Source of the DNA: Comamonadaceae bacterium
GTDB lineage: Bacteria; Pseudomonadota; Gammaproteobacteria; Burkholderiales; Burkholderiaceae_C
Length of the DNA stretch: 12,596 nt
Reading direction: 5' to 3'
NCBI GenBank assembly: GCA_947374485.1
Contig: CANCCF010000111.1
Span: 1-12,596, forward strand
Part shown: positions 1 to 5,554 of the stretch, one piece after another
Layout: each line of letters opens with the position of its first letter
Numbering within the stretch: position 1 is the stretch's first letter
Notes under the pieces: model-generated
Told to the model about the DNA's origin: nothing
What the model saw: only the letters and a program-made list of their open reading frames with translations
The model's database searches: none
Position numbers and translations under genes: made by a program

Positions 1-399
1 CTCATGCCCGCCGAGGTGTCGGGCGGCATGGCCCGGCGCGTGGCCCTGGCCCGCGCCATTGCGCTGGACCCCGAGCTGGTGATGTACGACGAGCCCTTTT
101 CCGGGCTGGACCCCATTTCGCTCAAAACCGCAGCCCAACTGATTCGCCAACTCAACGACGCCATGGGCCTGACCAGCATCGTGGTCTCACACGACCTGGA
201 AGAAACGTTTCATATTGCCGACCAGGTCATCATCTTGGCCAACGGCAAGATCGCAGCCCAGGGCACGCCCGACGAGGTACGCAACAGCAGCAACCCGCTG
301 GTGCACCAGTTTGTCAACGCCTTGCCCGAGGGGCCGGTGCGCTTCCACTACCCTGCACCCACGGTCGATGTGGACTTCGACACCGGAGCGCAGCCATGA
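1..399 (+). CDS. mlaF: MlaF, ATPase of the Mla phospholipid ABC transporter (5'-truncated)
   Basis: C-terminal part of the ATP-binding subunit of the inner-membrane MlaFEDB complex, which powers phospholipid movement between the inner membrane and periplasmic MlaC. The reading frame is open from base 1, so the gene begins before the window and the first ATG seen (base 4) is internal. Visible motifs are the ABC signature VSGGMARR (bases 16-39), Walker B LVMYDEPF with its Asp-Glu at bases 88-93, the D-loop SGLD, and the switch His in VVSHDLEE (codon at 190). Walker A lies upstream. The tail after the ABC fold, around QFVNALPEGPVRFHYPAP, matches the C-terminal extension of MlaF, which in E. coli reaches across to the partner ATPase and contacts MlaB. 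The stop overlaps the mlaE start (ATGA). Identification is firm from motifs plus the downstream mlaEDACB genes. Confidence 0.95.
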   Translation, partial: LMPAEVSGGMARRVALARAIALDPELVMYDEPFSGLDPISLKTAAQLIRQLNDAMGLTSIVVSHDLEETFHIADQVIILANGKIAAQGTPDEVRNSSNPLVHQFVNALPEGPVRFHYPAPTVDVDFDTGAQP

Positions 400-1178
400 G
401 TTTTTACAGCCCGTCCGAAATCGGTTTTTCCGTGCGCAGCAAGCTGGCCAACATGGGCTTTGCCGCGCGCCTGTTTTTGCGCCTGCTGGCCTCCATTGGC
501 ACCGCCCTCAAGCGCCCCGCGCTGGTACGCGACCAGATTCATTTCATGGGCAACTACTCGCTGGCCATCATTGCGGTGTCGGGCGTGTTCGTCGGCTTTG
601 TGCTGGGCCTGCAGGGTTACTACACGCTGCAGCGCTATGGCTCCTCCGAGGCGCTGGGCTTGCTGGTGGCTTTGAGCCTGGTGCGAGAACTCGGGCCGGT
701 GATTACCGCCTTGCTGTTTGCAGGCCGCGCCGGTACCTCGCTCACCGCTGAAATCGGATTGATGAAGGCGGGGGAACAACTCAGTGCCATGGAGATGATG
801 GCAGTCGACCCGGTGCAGCGCATTCTGGCGCCACGTTTTTGGGGTGCGGTGATTGCCATGCCCCTGTTGGCTGCGGTGTTCAGTGCCGTGGGCATTCTGG
901 GCGGCTGGGCCGTGGGTGTGCTGATGATCGGCATCGATGCCGGATCGTTCTGGAGCCAGATGCAAGGCGGCGTGGATGTCTGGGCCGACGTGGGCAACGG
1001 CGTCATCAAAAGCGTGGTGTTCGGTTTTGCCGTCAGTTTTATTGCGCTGCTGCAGGGCTATGAAGCCCAGCCCACGCCCGAAGGGGTGGCCCACGCCACC
1101 ACACGCACGGTGGTGATGGCGTCGCGTACGGTGCTGGGTCTGGACTTTGTCCTGACCGCCATGATGTTCAGTATTTAG
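396..1178 (+). CDS. mlaE: MlaE, permease of the Mla phospholipid transporter
   Basis: Inner-membrane permease (MlaE/YrbE family, 260 residues, the usual family length) that with MlaF, MlaD and MlaB forms the lipid-handling ABC complex. The N-terminus carries an amphipathic/interface helix, followed by hydrophobic segments at roughly residues 50-75, 90-120, 145-175, 190-215 and 235-258. The segment around ALSLVRELGPVITALLFAGR (about residues 92-111) followed by GTSLTAEIGLMKAGEQLSAM is the family's conserved core and contains the Glu-rich coupling region that contacts the ATPase. The ATG overlaps the mlaF stop by four bases, so the two subunits are probably translated in a coupled way. No truncation or frameshift is visible. 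The start fits the usual N-terminus and the overlap. Confidence 0.96.
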   Translation: MSFYSPSEIGFSVRSKLANMGFAARLFLRLLASIGTALKRPALVRDQIHFMGNYSLAIIAVSGVFVGFVLGLQGYYTLQRYGSSEALGLLVALSLVRELGPVITALLFAGRAGTSLTAEIGLMKAGEQLSAMEMMAVDPVQRILAPRFWGAVIAMPLLAAVFSAVGILGGWAVGVLMIGIDAGSFWSQMQGGVDVWADVGNGVIKSVVFGFAVSFIALLQGYEAQPTPEGVAHATTRTVVMASRTVLGLDFVLTAMMFSI

Positions 1179-1185
1179 AAGGAAG
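1179..1185 (+). promoter_or_regulatory. Strong ribosome binding site of mlaD
   Basis: The purine-rich AAGGAAG lies five bases before the mlaD ATG at 1191. It is the clearest Shine-Dalgarno sequence in the window, where most genes rely on overlapping stops and starts. It may raise output of MlaD, which assembles as a hexamer per transporter while the other subunits are needed in pairs; that last link is inference. Confidence 0.75.
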
Positions 1186-1190
1186 AAAAC

Positions 1191-1697
1191 ATGCAACGCT
1201 CCAACACCGATGTCTGGGTAGGCCTGTTTGTGCTGCTGGGGGGCGCTGCGCTGCTGTTTCTGGCGCTGCAGTCGGCTAATTTGCTCTCGCTCAATTTTGA
1301 CAAGGGCTATCCCGTCACGGCCAAGTTCGACAACATCGGCGGCCTGAAACCCAAGGCGGCAGTGAAAAGCAGCGGCGTGGTGGTGGGCCGGGTGGAGGCC
1401 ATTACCTTTGATGACAAGTCCTTCCAGGCGCGGGTCACGCTGTCCATGGACAAGCGCTTTGCCTTCCCCAAGGACAGTTCGCTCAAGATTCTCACCAGCG
1501 GCCTGCTGGGCGAACAGTATGTGGGCATCGAAGCCGGTGCCGATAGCGCCAACCTGGCCGCGGGTGACAGCATCGGCACCACCCAGTCTGCAGTGGTGCT
1601 GGAAAACCTGATCAGCCAGTTCCTCTACAGCAAGGCCGCTGACGGCCCCAGCAGCAAGGCGGGCGAGGGCGCTGGTGCCGAGAAGGCCAAGCCATGA
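1191..1697 (+). CDS. mlaD: MlaD, membrane-anchored MCE-domain lipid-binding subunit
   Basis: Single-pass inner-membrane protein with a periplasmic MCE domain. In E. coli six copies form a ring with a central hydrophobic pore through which phospholipid passes between MlaFE and MlaC. The 168-residue protein has a short cytoplasmic N-terminus, one membrane segment at about residues 8-30 (VWVGLFVLLGGAALLFLALQ), and the MCE domain at about residues 40-118, containing the typical FDNIGGLKPKAAVKSSGVVVG and a final SGLLGEQYVGIEAG block. A helical stretch near residues 128-146 (SAVVLENLISQFLYSKAA) is the expected pore-lining helix. The last 20 or so residues are Ala/Gly/Ser/Lys-rich and look disordered. 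The start is set by the AAGGAAG site five bases upstream. The stop overlaps the mlaA start (ATGA). Confidence 0.95.
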   Translation: MQRSNTDVWVGLFVLLGGAALLFLALQSANLLSLNFDKGYPVTAKFDNIGGLKPKAAVKSSGVVVGRVEAITFDDKSFQARVTLSMDKRFAFPKDSSLKILTSGLLGEQYVGIEAGADSANLAAGDSIGTTQSAVVLENLISQFLYSKAADGPSSKAGEGAGAEKAKP

Positions 1698-2416
1698 AAC
1701 CGATGCGTTGGGGCCTGTACTTTTCGCGCGTGCTGGTGCTTGGCGGCCTGCTTGTCATGCAGGGCTGTGCCACCGTGGCCCAGCCCAATGCGCGCGACCC
1801 GCTGGAGTCGTTCAACCGCACCGTGTTCGGCTTCAATGAAGCGGTAGACAAAGCCGTCATCAAGCCGGTGGCCACCGGCTATAAGGCGGTCACCCCCAAC
1901 TGGTTGCGCAAGGGTGTGGGCAACTTCTTCAACAACCTGGAAGACATGTGGTCGGCGGTCAACAACGGCCTGCAGGGCCGCGGTCAGGACTTCAGTGACA
2001 GCGTGGGCCGTGTCATGGTCAACACCACCATCGGGCTGCTGGGTGTGATTGACGTGGCCAGTGACCTCAACATCGAACGCCACAACGCCGATTTTGGATT
2101 GACCCTGGGGCGCTGGGGCGTGCCGCCCGGCCCCTATGTGGTGCTTCCCCTGTGGGGCCCGCGCACCCTGCGCGAGGTGGCAGCGATGCCGGTTGATTTG
2201 TCAGGGGCACCCCTCTACAACACCGGCAACGCGGATGCCAACACCTGGCTGCCGGTGCTCGATGTGGTGGACATACGCGCCAGATACCTCGGTGCCAGCG
2301 ATGTGCTCGATGGTGCAGCGCTCGACAGCTACACCTTCCGTCGCGACGCCTATTTCCAGCGCCAGCGCAACATCCTCTACGACGGCAATCCGCCGGACGA
2401 AGAGCCGGAACCTTGA
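1694..2416 (+). CDS. mlaA: MlaA (VacJ), outer-membrane lipoprotein of the Mla system
   Basis: Outer-membrane lipoprotein that takes mislocalised phospholipid from the outer leaflet and passes it to MlaC. The 240-residue protein starts with a lipoprotein signal (hydrophobic stretch at about residues 7-22) ending in MQGC, so Cys25 would be the lipidated residue; Met at -3 and Gln at -2 make this a weak but acceptable lipobox. The conserved VacJ core begins at DPLESFNRTVFGFNEAVD (about residues 36-53) and includes GNFFNNLEDMW, VGRVMVNTTIGLLGVIDVAS and the late FGLTLGRWGVPPGPYVVLPL block, all family hallmarks. The start overlaps the mlaD stop. In E. coli this gene lies apart from the mla operon; having it between mlaD and mlaC is the arrangement I know from betaproteobacteria. 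Confidence 0.94.
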   Translation: MKPMRWGLYFSRVLVLGGLLVMQGCATVAQPNARDPLESFNRTVFGFNEAVDKAVIKPVATGYKAVTPNWLRKGVGNFFNNLEDMWSAVNNGLQGRGQDFSDSVGRVMVNTTIGLLGVIDVASDLNIERHNADFGLTLGRWGVPPGPYVVLPLWGPRTLREVAAMPVDLSGAPLYNTGNADANTWLPVLDVVDIRARYLGASDVLDGAALDSYTFRRDAYFQRQRNILYDGNPPDEEPEP

Positions 2417-2496
2417 TACAAGCTTTACTGCCTCGCAACGTGGGTATTCGTGCTGCAGTACATAATCTGTTGCATGTTCTTGTCTGAAAAGTGGTT
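2417..2496 (+). promoter_or_regulatory. mlaA-mlaC intergenic stretch with possible -10 element
   Basis: This 80-base gap is the longest break within the mla genes and is less GC-rich than the flanking coding sequence. CATAAT at 2461-2466 matches five of six bases of a sigma-70 -10 box, but no good -35 lies 16-18 bases upstream (that region reads around CAACGTGGG). It could hold a weak internal promoter for mlaC-mlaB or simply be a spacer. I see no hairpin followed by a T-run. Confidence 0.2.
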
Positions 2497-3135
2497 ATGA
2501 AAAGAGACTTTCTTCGCACCCTCGTTCTTGGTTTTTCCCTCATCGCAGGCTTGGGGTTTGGCGTGCAGGCGCACGCCGAAGACGAAGCGCCCGATGCGCT
2601 GATCAAACGTTTGTCCGTTGATGTGCTGGACTCGATCAAGGCCGACAAGTCTATTCGCGCCGGTGACATGTCCAAGGTGGTGGCGCTGGTGGATGCGCGC
2701 ATTCTGCCCAACCTCGACTTCCAGCGTATGACGGCCTCGGCCGTCGGCCCGGCCTGGCGCCAGGCCACACCCGAGCAGCAAAAGAAGCTGCAGGACGAGT
2801 TCAAGATTTTGCTGGTTCGCACCTATTCAGGCGCCCTGGCACAGGTGACCGACCAGACCATTTCCATGAAGCCGCTGCGTGCGGCGGCCGATGACAAAGA
2901 AGTCATTGTGCGCACCGAAATCAAGGGCAGTGGCGACCCGATTCAGCTCGACTACCGCCTGGAAAAAACGCCGGGGCAGGGCGCTGGCTGGAAGATCTAC
3001 AACATCAACGTGCTAGGCGTCTGGCTGGTGGAAAACTACAAAAGTCAATTCGCCGCAGAAATCAATGCCAAGGGCCTTGACGGTCTGATCACCACGCTGG
3101 TAGAACGCAACAAAGCCAACGCCAAAAAGCCCTGA
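2497..3135 (+). CDS. mlaC: MlaC, periplasmic phospholipid shuttle
   Basis: Soluble periplasmic carrier that ferries phospholipid between outer-membrane MlaA and the inner-membrane MlaD ring. I take the ATG at 2497, giving 212 residues. It begins MKRDFLRTLVLGF, a classic signal peptide with a basic n-region, hydrophobic core and an A-H-A cleavage site after residue 27. A GTG six bases upstream (2491) would only add Met-Val; GAAAAG at 2486-2491 is a plausible Shine-Dalgarno sequence for the ATG but would overlap the GTG. The mature protein has the Tol-Tol-Ttg2D/MlaC fold pattern: an N-terminal helix (APDALIKRLSVDVLDSIK), LDFQRMTASAVGPAWRQATPEQQKKLQDEF in two helices, and a terminal sheet with GWKIYNINVLGVWLVENYKSQF. 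Length and order are normal for the family. It sits 80 bases after mlaA and 14 bases before mlaB. Confidence 0.94.
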   Translation: MKRDFLRTLVLGFSLIAGLGFGVQAHAEDEAPDALIKRLSVDVLDSIKADKSIRAGDMSKVVALVDARILPNLDFQRMTASAVGPAWRQATPEQQKKLQDEFKILLVRTYSGALAQVTDQTISMKPLRAAADDKEVIVRTEIKGSGDPIQLDYRLEKTPGQGAGWKIYNINVLGVWLVENYKSQFAAEINAKGLDGLITTLVERNKANAKKP

Positions 3136-3149
3136 AACCCGAGACCGCC

Positions 3150-3419
3150 ATGTTGATCTTGCCCGCCATACTCACCCAGCTGCAGGCCAGCGACTGCCTG
3201 GAAAAGCTCACGCAGGACGTGCAGCGCGAGGCCGAACGCCAGGTGGTGGTGGACGCCGCGCCGCTCAACAGCTTTGACTCCTCGGCACTGGCCGTGCTGC
3301 TGGCCGTGCGCCGCGAATGCGCGCGCGCGGGCAAGCTGTTTGCGGTCAAGGGCCTGCCGGACCGCTTGCGGGACCTGGCGGCGCTGTATGGCATTGAAGG
3401 GCTGCTGCCATCGGCATAG
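3150..3419 (+). CDS. mlaB: MlaB, cytoplasmic STAS-domain subunit of the Mla complex
   Basis: Small cytoplasmic STAS-domain protein of 89 residues that binds MlaF and is needed for assembly and activity of the transporter in E. coli. The fold is recognisable: a first strand LILPAILTQ, helix 1 (ASDCLEKLTQDVQRE), strand VVVDAAPL, then NSFDSSALAVLLAVRREC, in which DSSA marks the loop and helix where STAS proteins carry the conserved Ser/Thr, followed by LFAVKGLPDRLRDLAALYGIEGLLP. The ATG at 3150 follows mlaC by 14 bases with only a weak purine patch upstream (GAGA). Position as last gene of the mla block matches E. coli and other betaproteobacteria. Such STAS proteins are divergent, so part of the confidence comes from the neighbours. 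Confidence 0.9.
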   Translation: MLILPAILTQLQASDCLEKLTQDVQREAERQVVVDAAPLNSFDSSALAVLLAVRRECARAGKLFAVKGLPDRLRDLAALYGIEGLLPSA

Positions 3420-3430
3420 CCTTTGTTGCA

Positions 3431-3448
3431 GGGAGCTTGGCAGCTCCC
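3431..3448 (+). terminator. Hairpin after mlaB, possible terminator or attenuating structure
   Basis: A perfect 7-base inverted repeat GGGAGCT / AGCTCCC with a 4-base TGGC loop lies 11 bases after the mlaB stop. It is compact and GC-rich enough to be a transcription terminator stem, but no T-run follows (the next bases are GGCTAAAATAGC), so it is not a standard intrinsic terminator. It could instead protect an mRNA 3' end or be an operator next to the -10-like box. Confidence 0.35.
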
Positions 3449-3451
3449 GGC

Positions 3452-3457
3452 TAAAAT
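3452..3457 (+). promoter_or_regulatory. -10-like box upstream of the ABC ATPase gene
   Basis: TAAAAT matches five of six bases of the sigma-70 -10 consensus and lies 11 bases before the ATG at 3469, so transcription from it would give an almost leaderless mRNA. The best -35-like sequences are badly spaced: TTGCAG (3426-3431) is 20 bases away and TTGGCA (3437-3442) only 9. It is a plausible but unproven start of a separate ABC-ibaG-murA-his transcript. Confidence 0.3.
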
Positions 3458-3468
3458 AGCGGTCTCCC

Positions 3469-4428
3469 ATGGCCGCAATCTCCTTCCAATCCGTCTCCAA
3501 AGCCTACCCTTCGCCCAAGTCCTCCAAAGGCAGCGAACGCCCCGGCACCTTTCTGGCCCTTGACGCGGTCAGCCTCGATATCCAGCAGGGCGAGTTCTTC
3601 GGCCTGCTGGGGCCCAACGGAGCGGGTAAAACCACCATGATCAGTGTGCTGGCGGGCCTCACGCGTGCCACCAGCGGCCTTGTCAGCGTGCTGGGCCACA
3701 ACGTGCAGACCGACTTTGCCGCGGCCCGCCGCGCCCTGGGTGTGGTGCCGCAGGAGCTGGTGTTTGACCCGTTTTTCAATGTGCGCGAACTGCTGCGCAT
3801 CCAGTCCGGCTACTTCGGCGTGAAGAACAACGACGCCTGGATGGACGAACTTCTCGAGAGCCTAGGTCTGGCCGACAAAGCCAACGCCAACATGCGCCAG
3901 CTCTCCGGCGGCATGAAGCGCCGCGTGCTGGTAGCGCAAGCCCTGGTACACAAGCCGCCCGTCATCGTGCTGGACGAGCCCACTGCCGGTGTGGACGTGG
4001 AGCTGCGCCAGACCTTGTGGCAGTTCATCGCCAAACTCAACCGCGAAGGCCACACCGTCTTGCTCACCACCCATTACCTGGAAGAGGCCGAGGCCCTGTG
4101 CGGGCGCATCGCCATGCTCAAGAGCGGGCGCATTGTGGCGCTGGACAAAACCAGTGATCTGCTCAAGGCCGCCTCCAGCAATGTGCTGCGCTTCAAGCTC
4201 GATGCCGAGCTGCCCACAGCCCTGGCCCGGCAGGCCCGCATCACCGGCCGCATCGTGCAGTTTCCCGCCAACGACGCGCTGGAAATCGAACGCTACCTCG
4301 CCGCCGTGCGCGAGGCCGGCCTGGTGGCCCACGACATCGAAATCCGCAAGGCCGATCTGGAAGACGTGTTCCTGGACGTGATGGCGCAGAACAAGGGCTC
4401 TGTGCACGCCGTGGGGGTGGCAGCATGA
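3469..4428 (+). CDS. ABC-2 type exporter, ATP-binding protein (YadG/CcmA-like)
   Basis: ATPase subunit of a two-component exporter whose permease is the next gene. The 319-residue protein has all nucleotide-binding motifs: Walker A GPNGAGKTT (residues 48-56), Q-loop Gln95 in VVPQE, signature LSGGMKRR (145-152), Walker B VIVLDEPTAGVD (165-176) and switch His202 in TTHYLEE. After the ABC fold, a roughly 90-residue C-terminal domain (from about residue 225) is like that of the CcmA/DrrA group. A Ser/Lys/Pro-rich loop at residues 14-27 between the first two strands is longer than usual. The substrate cannot be read from the sequence; the E. coli relative YadG is itself uncharacterised. The position between mlaB and ibaG-murA hints at an envelope role, which is inference. 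The ATG has no clear Shine-Dalgarno sequence. Confidence 0.92.
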   Translation: MAAISFQSVSKAYPSPKSSKGSERPGTFLALDAVSLDIQQGEFFGLLGPNGAGKTTMISVLAGLTRATSGLVSVLGHNVQTDFAAARRALGVVPQELVFDPFFNVRELLRIQSGYFGVKNNDAWMDELLESLGLADKANANMRQLSGGMKRRVLVAQALVHKPPVIVLDEPTAGVDVELRQTLWQFIAKLNREGHTVLLTTHYLEEAEALCGRIAMLKSGRIVALDKTSDLLKAASSNVLRFKLDAELPTALARQARITGRIVQFPANDALEIERYLAAVREAGLVAHDIEIRKADLEDVFLDVMAQNKGSVHAVGVAA

Positions 4429-4514
4429 GCGCCGCCGGGCCGTCCCAAGGCGCGAAGGCCCCCATGGGGGGCAGCGCACCACGCGCAGCGGGAAGCGTGG
4501 GGGTGAACCTATGA
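4425..4514 (+). other. 29-codon mini-ORF bridging the two ABC genes
   Basis: An open frame starts at the ATG that overlaps the ATPase stop (ATGA at 4425-4428) and ends in a TGA that overlaps the permease ATG (ATGA at 4511-4514). It spans the palindromic repeat without a stop. The predicted peptide, beginning MSAAGPSQGAKAP, is Gly/Ala/Ser/Pro-rich with no hydrophobic or domain signal. It is probably not a functional protein; it may act as a coupling ORF that keeps ribosomes running from the ATPase gene into the permease gene despite the intervening repeat. Confidence 0.35.
4429..4510 (+). repeat. Palindromic intergenic repeat between ABC ATPase and permease
   Basis: A GC-rich non-domain segment contains at least two inverted repeats: CCCCCATGGGGG at 4459-4470 and CCACGC (4479-4484) paired with GCGTGG (4495-4500) across a 10-base loop. 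The layout, with a C-run/G-run palindrome followed by GCAGCG and ending in a GCGTGGGGG-type box, resembles a dispersed intergenic repeat I recall from Comamonadaceae genomes; that family link is from memory. Only this one copy lies in the window, so its repeated nature cannot be shown here. In mRNA it would form stable stems just before the permease start. Confidence 0.55.
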
Positions 4515-5266
4515 CCGGCTGGCAAACCCTGCTCTACAAAGAGAGCTTGCGGTTTTGGAAGGTGGCCTTTCAGACCATCGCCGGGCCGGTGCTCACCGCC
4601 ATGCTCTACCTGCTTATCTTCGGCCACGCGCTGGAAGACCACGTCAAGGTCTACGACAAGATTGGCTACACCGCCTTTCTGGTGCCGGGCCTGGCCATGA
4701 TGAGCCTGCTGCAAAACGCGTTCGCCAACAGCTCGTCGTCGCTGATCATGAGCAAGGTCATGGGCAACCTGGTGTTCCTGCTGCTCACGCCCTTGTCGTA
4801 TGTGCACTGGTTTGTGGCCTATGTGGGCGCCTCGGTGCTGCGCGGGCTGATCGTGGGCCTGGGGGTGTTTACCGTGTCGCTGCTGTTCACCCGCGTAGGC
4901 TTTGAAGCGCCGGTGTGGATTTTCCTGTTTGCCGTGATGGGTGCCGCCCTCATGGGCACGCTGGGCCTGATTGCGGGCTTGTGGGCCGAAAAGTTTGACC
5001 AGCTCGCCGCCTTTCAAAACTTTGTGGTCATGCCCATGACGTTTCTGAGCGGCGTGTTCTATTCCATCCACTCATTACCCGCCTTCTGGCAGGGTGTGAG
5101 CCACTTCAATCCGTTTTTCTACATGATTGACGGCTTTCGCTACGGCTTCTTTGGCGTAAGCGATGTCTCGCCCTGGCTCAGCTTTGCCGTGGTGGGCAGC
5201 ACCTTGCTGGCAGTGAGCCTGATCGCCCTGCAGCTGCTGCGCAGCGGCTACAAGATCCGCAGCTAA
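4511..5266 (+). CDS. ABC-2 type exporter, permease protein (YadH-like)
   Basis: Membrane subunit partnering the ATPase encoded just upstream. The 251-residue protein has the ABC-2 permease pattern: an amphipathic N-terminal helix (GWQTLLYKESLRFWK), then six hydrophobic segments at roughly residues 20-40, 54-75, 100-130, 135-160, 170-190 and 220-243. Family blocks include YTAFLVPGLAMMSLLQNAF, SLIMSKVMGNLVFLLLTPLS and, near the end, FLSGVFYSIHSLPAFWQ followed by HFNPFFYMIDGFRYG, which is strongly typical of the YadH group. The start at 4511 overlaps the stop of the bridging mini-ORF and is separated from the ATPase gene by the palindromic repeat. No substrate can be assigned; lipid, polysaccharide or drug export are all possible within this superfamily. 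Confidence 0.92.
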   Translation: MTGWQTLLYKESLRFWKVAFQTIAGPVLTAMLYLLIFGHALEDHVKVYDKIGYTAFLVPGLAMMSLLQNAFANSSSSLIMSKVMGNLVFLLLTPLSYVHWFVAYVGASVLRGLIVGLGVFTVSLLFTRVGFEAPVWIFLFAVMGAALMGTLGLIAGLWAEKFDQLAAFQNFVVMPMTFLSGVFYSIHSLPAFWQGVSHFNPFFYMIDGFRYGFFGVSDVSPWLSFAVVGSTLLAVSLIALQLLRSGYKIRS

Positions 5267-5314
5267 AGCGCTTTTTCATTCTCGCCAATCCAATTTGGGC
5301 CAGCCCACACCGCC

Positions 5315-5554
5315 ATGACTGCAGAAGAACTCCAATCCCTGATCACCGCCGGCCTGCCGTGCGAGCAATGCACACTCGAAGGCGATGGCCGCCACTGGTA
5401 TGCCAGCATCGTCTCTGCCGCCTTTGAGGGCAAGCGCCTGATCCAGCGCCACCAGCTGGTTTATGCCACGCTGGGTGGCCGCATGCAGACCGACGAGGTG
5501 CACGCCCTCTCCATGAAAACCTACACACCGGCCGAATGGGCCGCCAAAGCCTGA
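5315..5554 (+). CDS. ibaG: IbaG, BolA-family protein
   Basis: A 79-residue BolA-family protein of the IbaG (YrbA) branch. In E. coli ibaG sits directly before murA and after the mla genes, exactly the context here. BolA proteins act in the cytoplasm, often with monothiol glutaredoxins in iron-sulfur handling; IbaG has been linked to acid stress in E. coli. Visible family signs are GDGRHWYASIVSAAFEGK (residues 23-40), the helix LIQRHQLVYATLGGRM with its conserved His, and the terminal VHALSMKTYTPAEWAAK. Cys16 and Cys19 form a CxxC near the N-terminus, which E. coli IbaG lacks as I recall it. It starts 48 bases after the permease stop with no strong Shine-Dalgarno sequence, and its TGA shares one base with the murA ATG. 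Confidence 0.9.
   Translation: MTAEELQSLITAGLPCEQCTLEGDGRHWYASIVSAAFEGKRLIQRHQLVYATLGGRMQTDEVHALSMKTYTPAEWAAKA

Noticed and set aside
348..1196. Minus-strand open frame (about 282 codons) opposite mlaE
   Set aside because: Very His/Gln-rich predicted protein, the mirror of membrane-protein codons in mlaE; no ribosome binding site or family resemblance.
5265..5276. Palindrome AAAGCGCTTT plus T-run at the permease stop codon, considered as an intrinsic terminator
   Set aside because: The palindrome is perfect but has no room for a loop and gives too short and weak a stem; the five Ts alone are not enough.
5536..5553. Alternative upstream murA start inside ibaG
   Set aside because: It adds only six residues not found in MurA proteins; the ATG at 5554 gives the conserved N-terminus and the overlap typical of this region.
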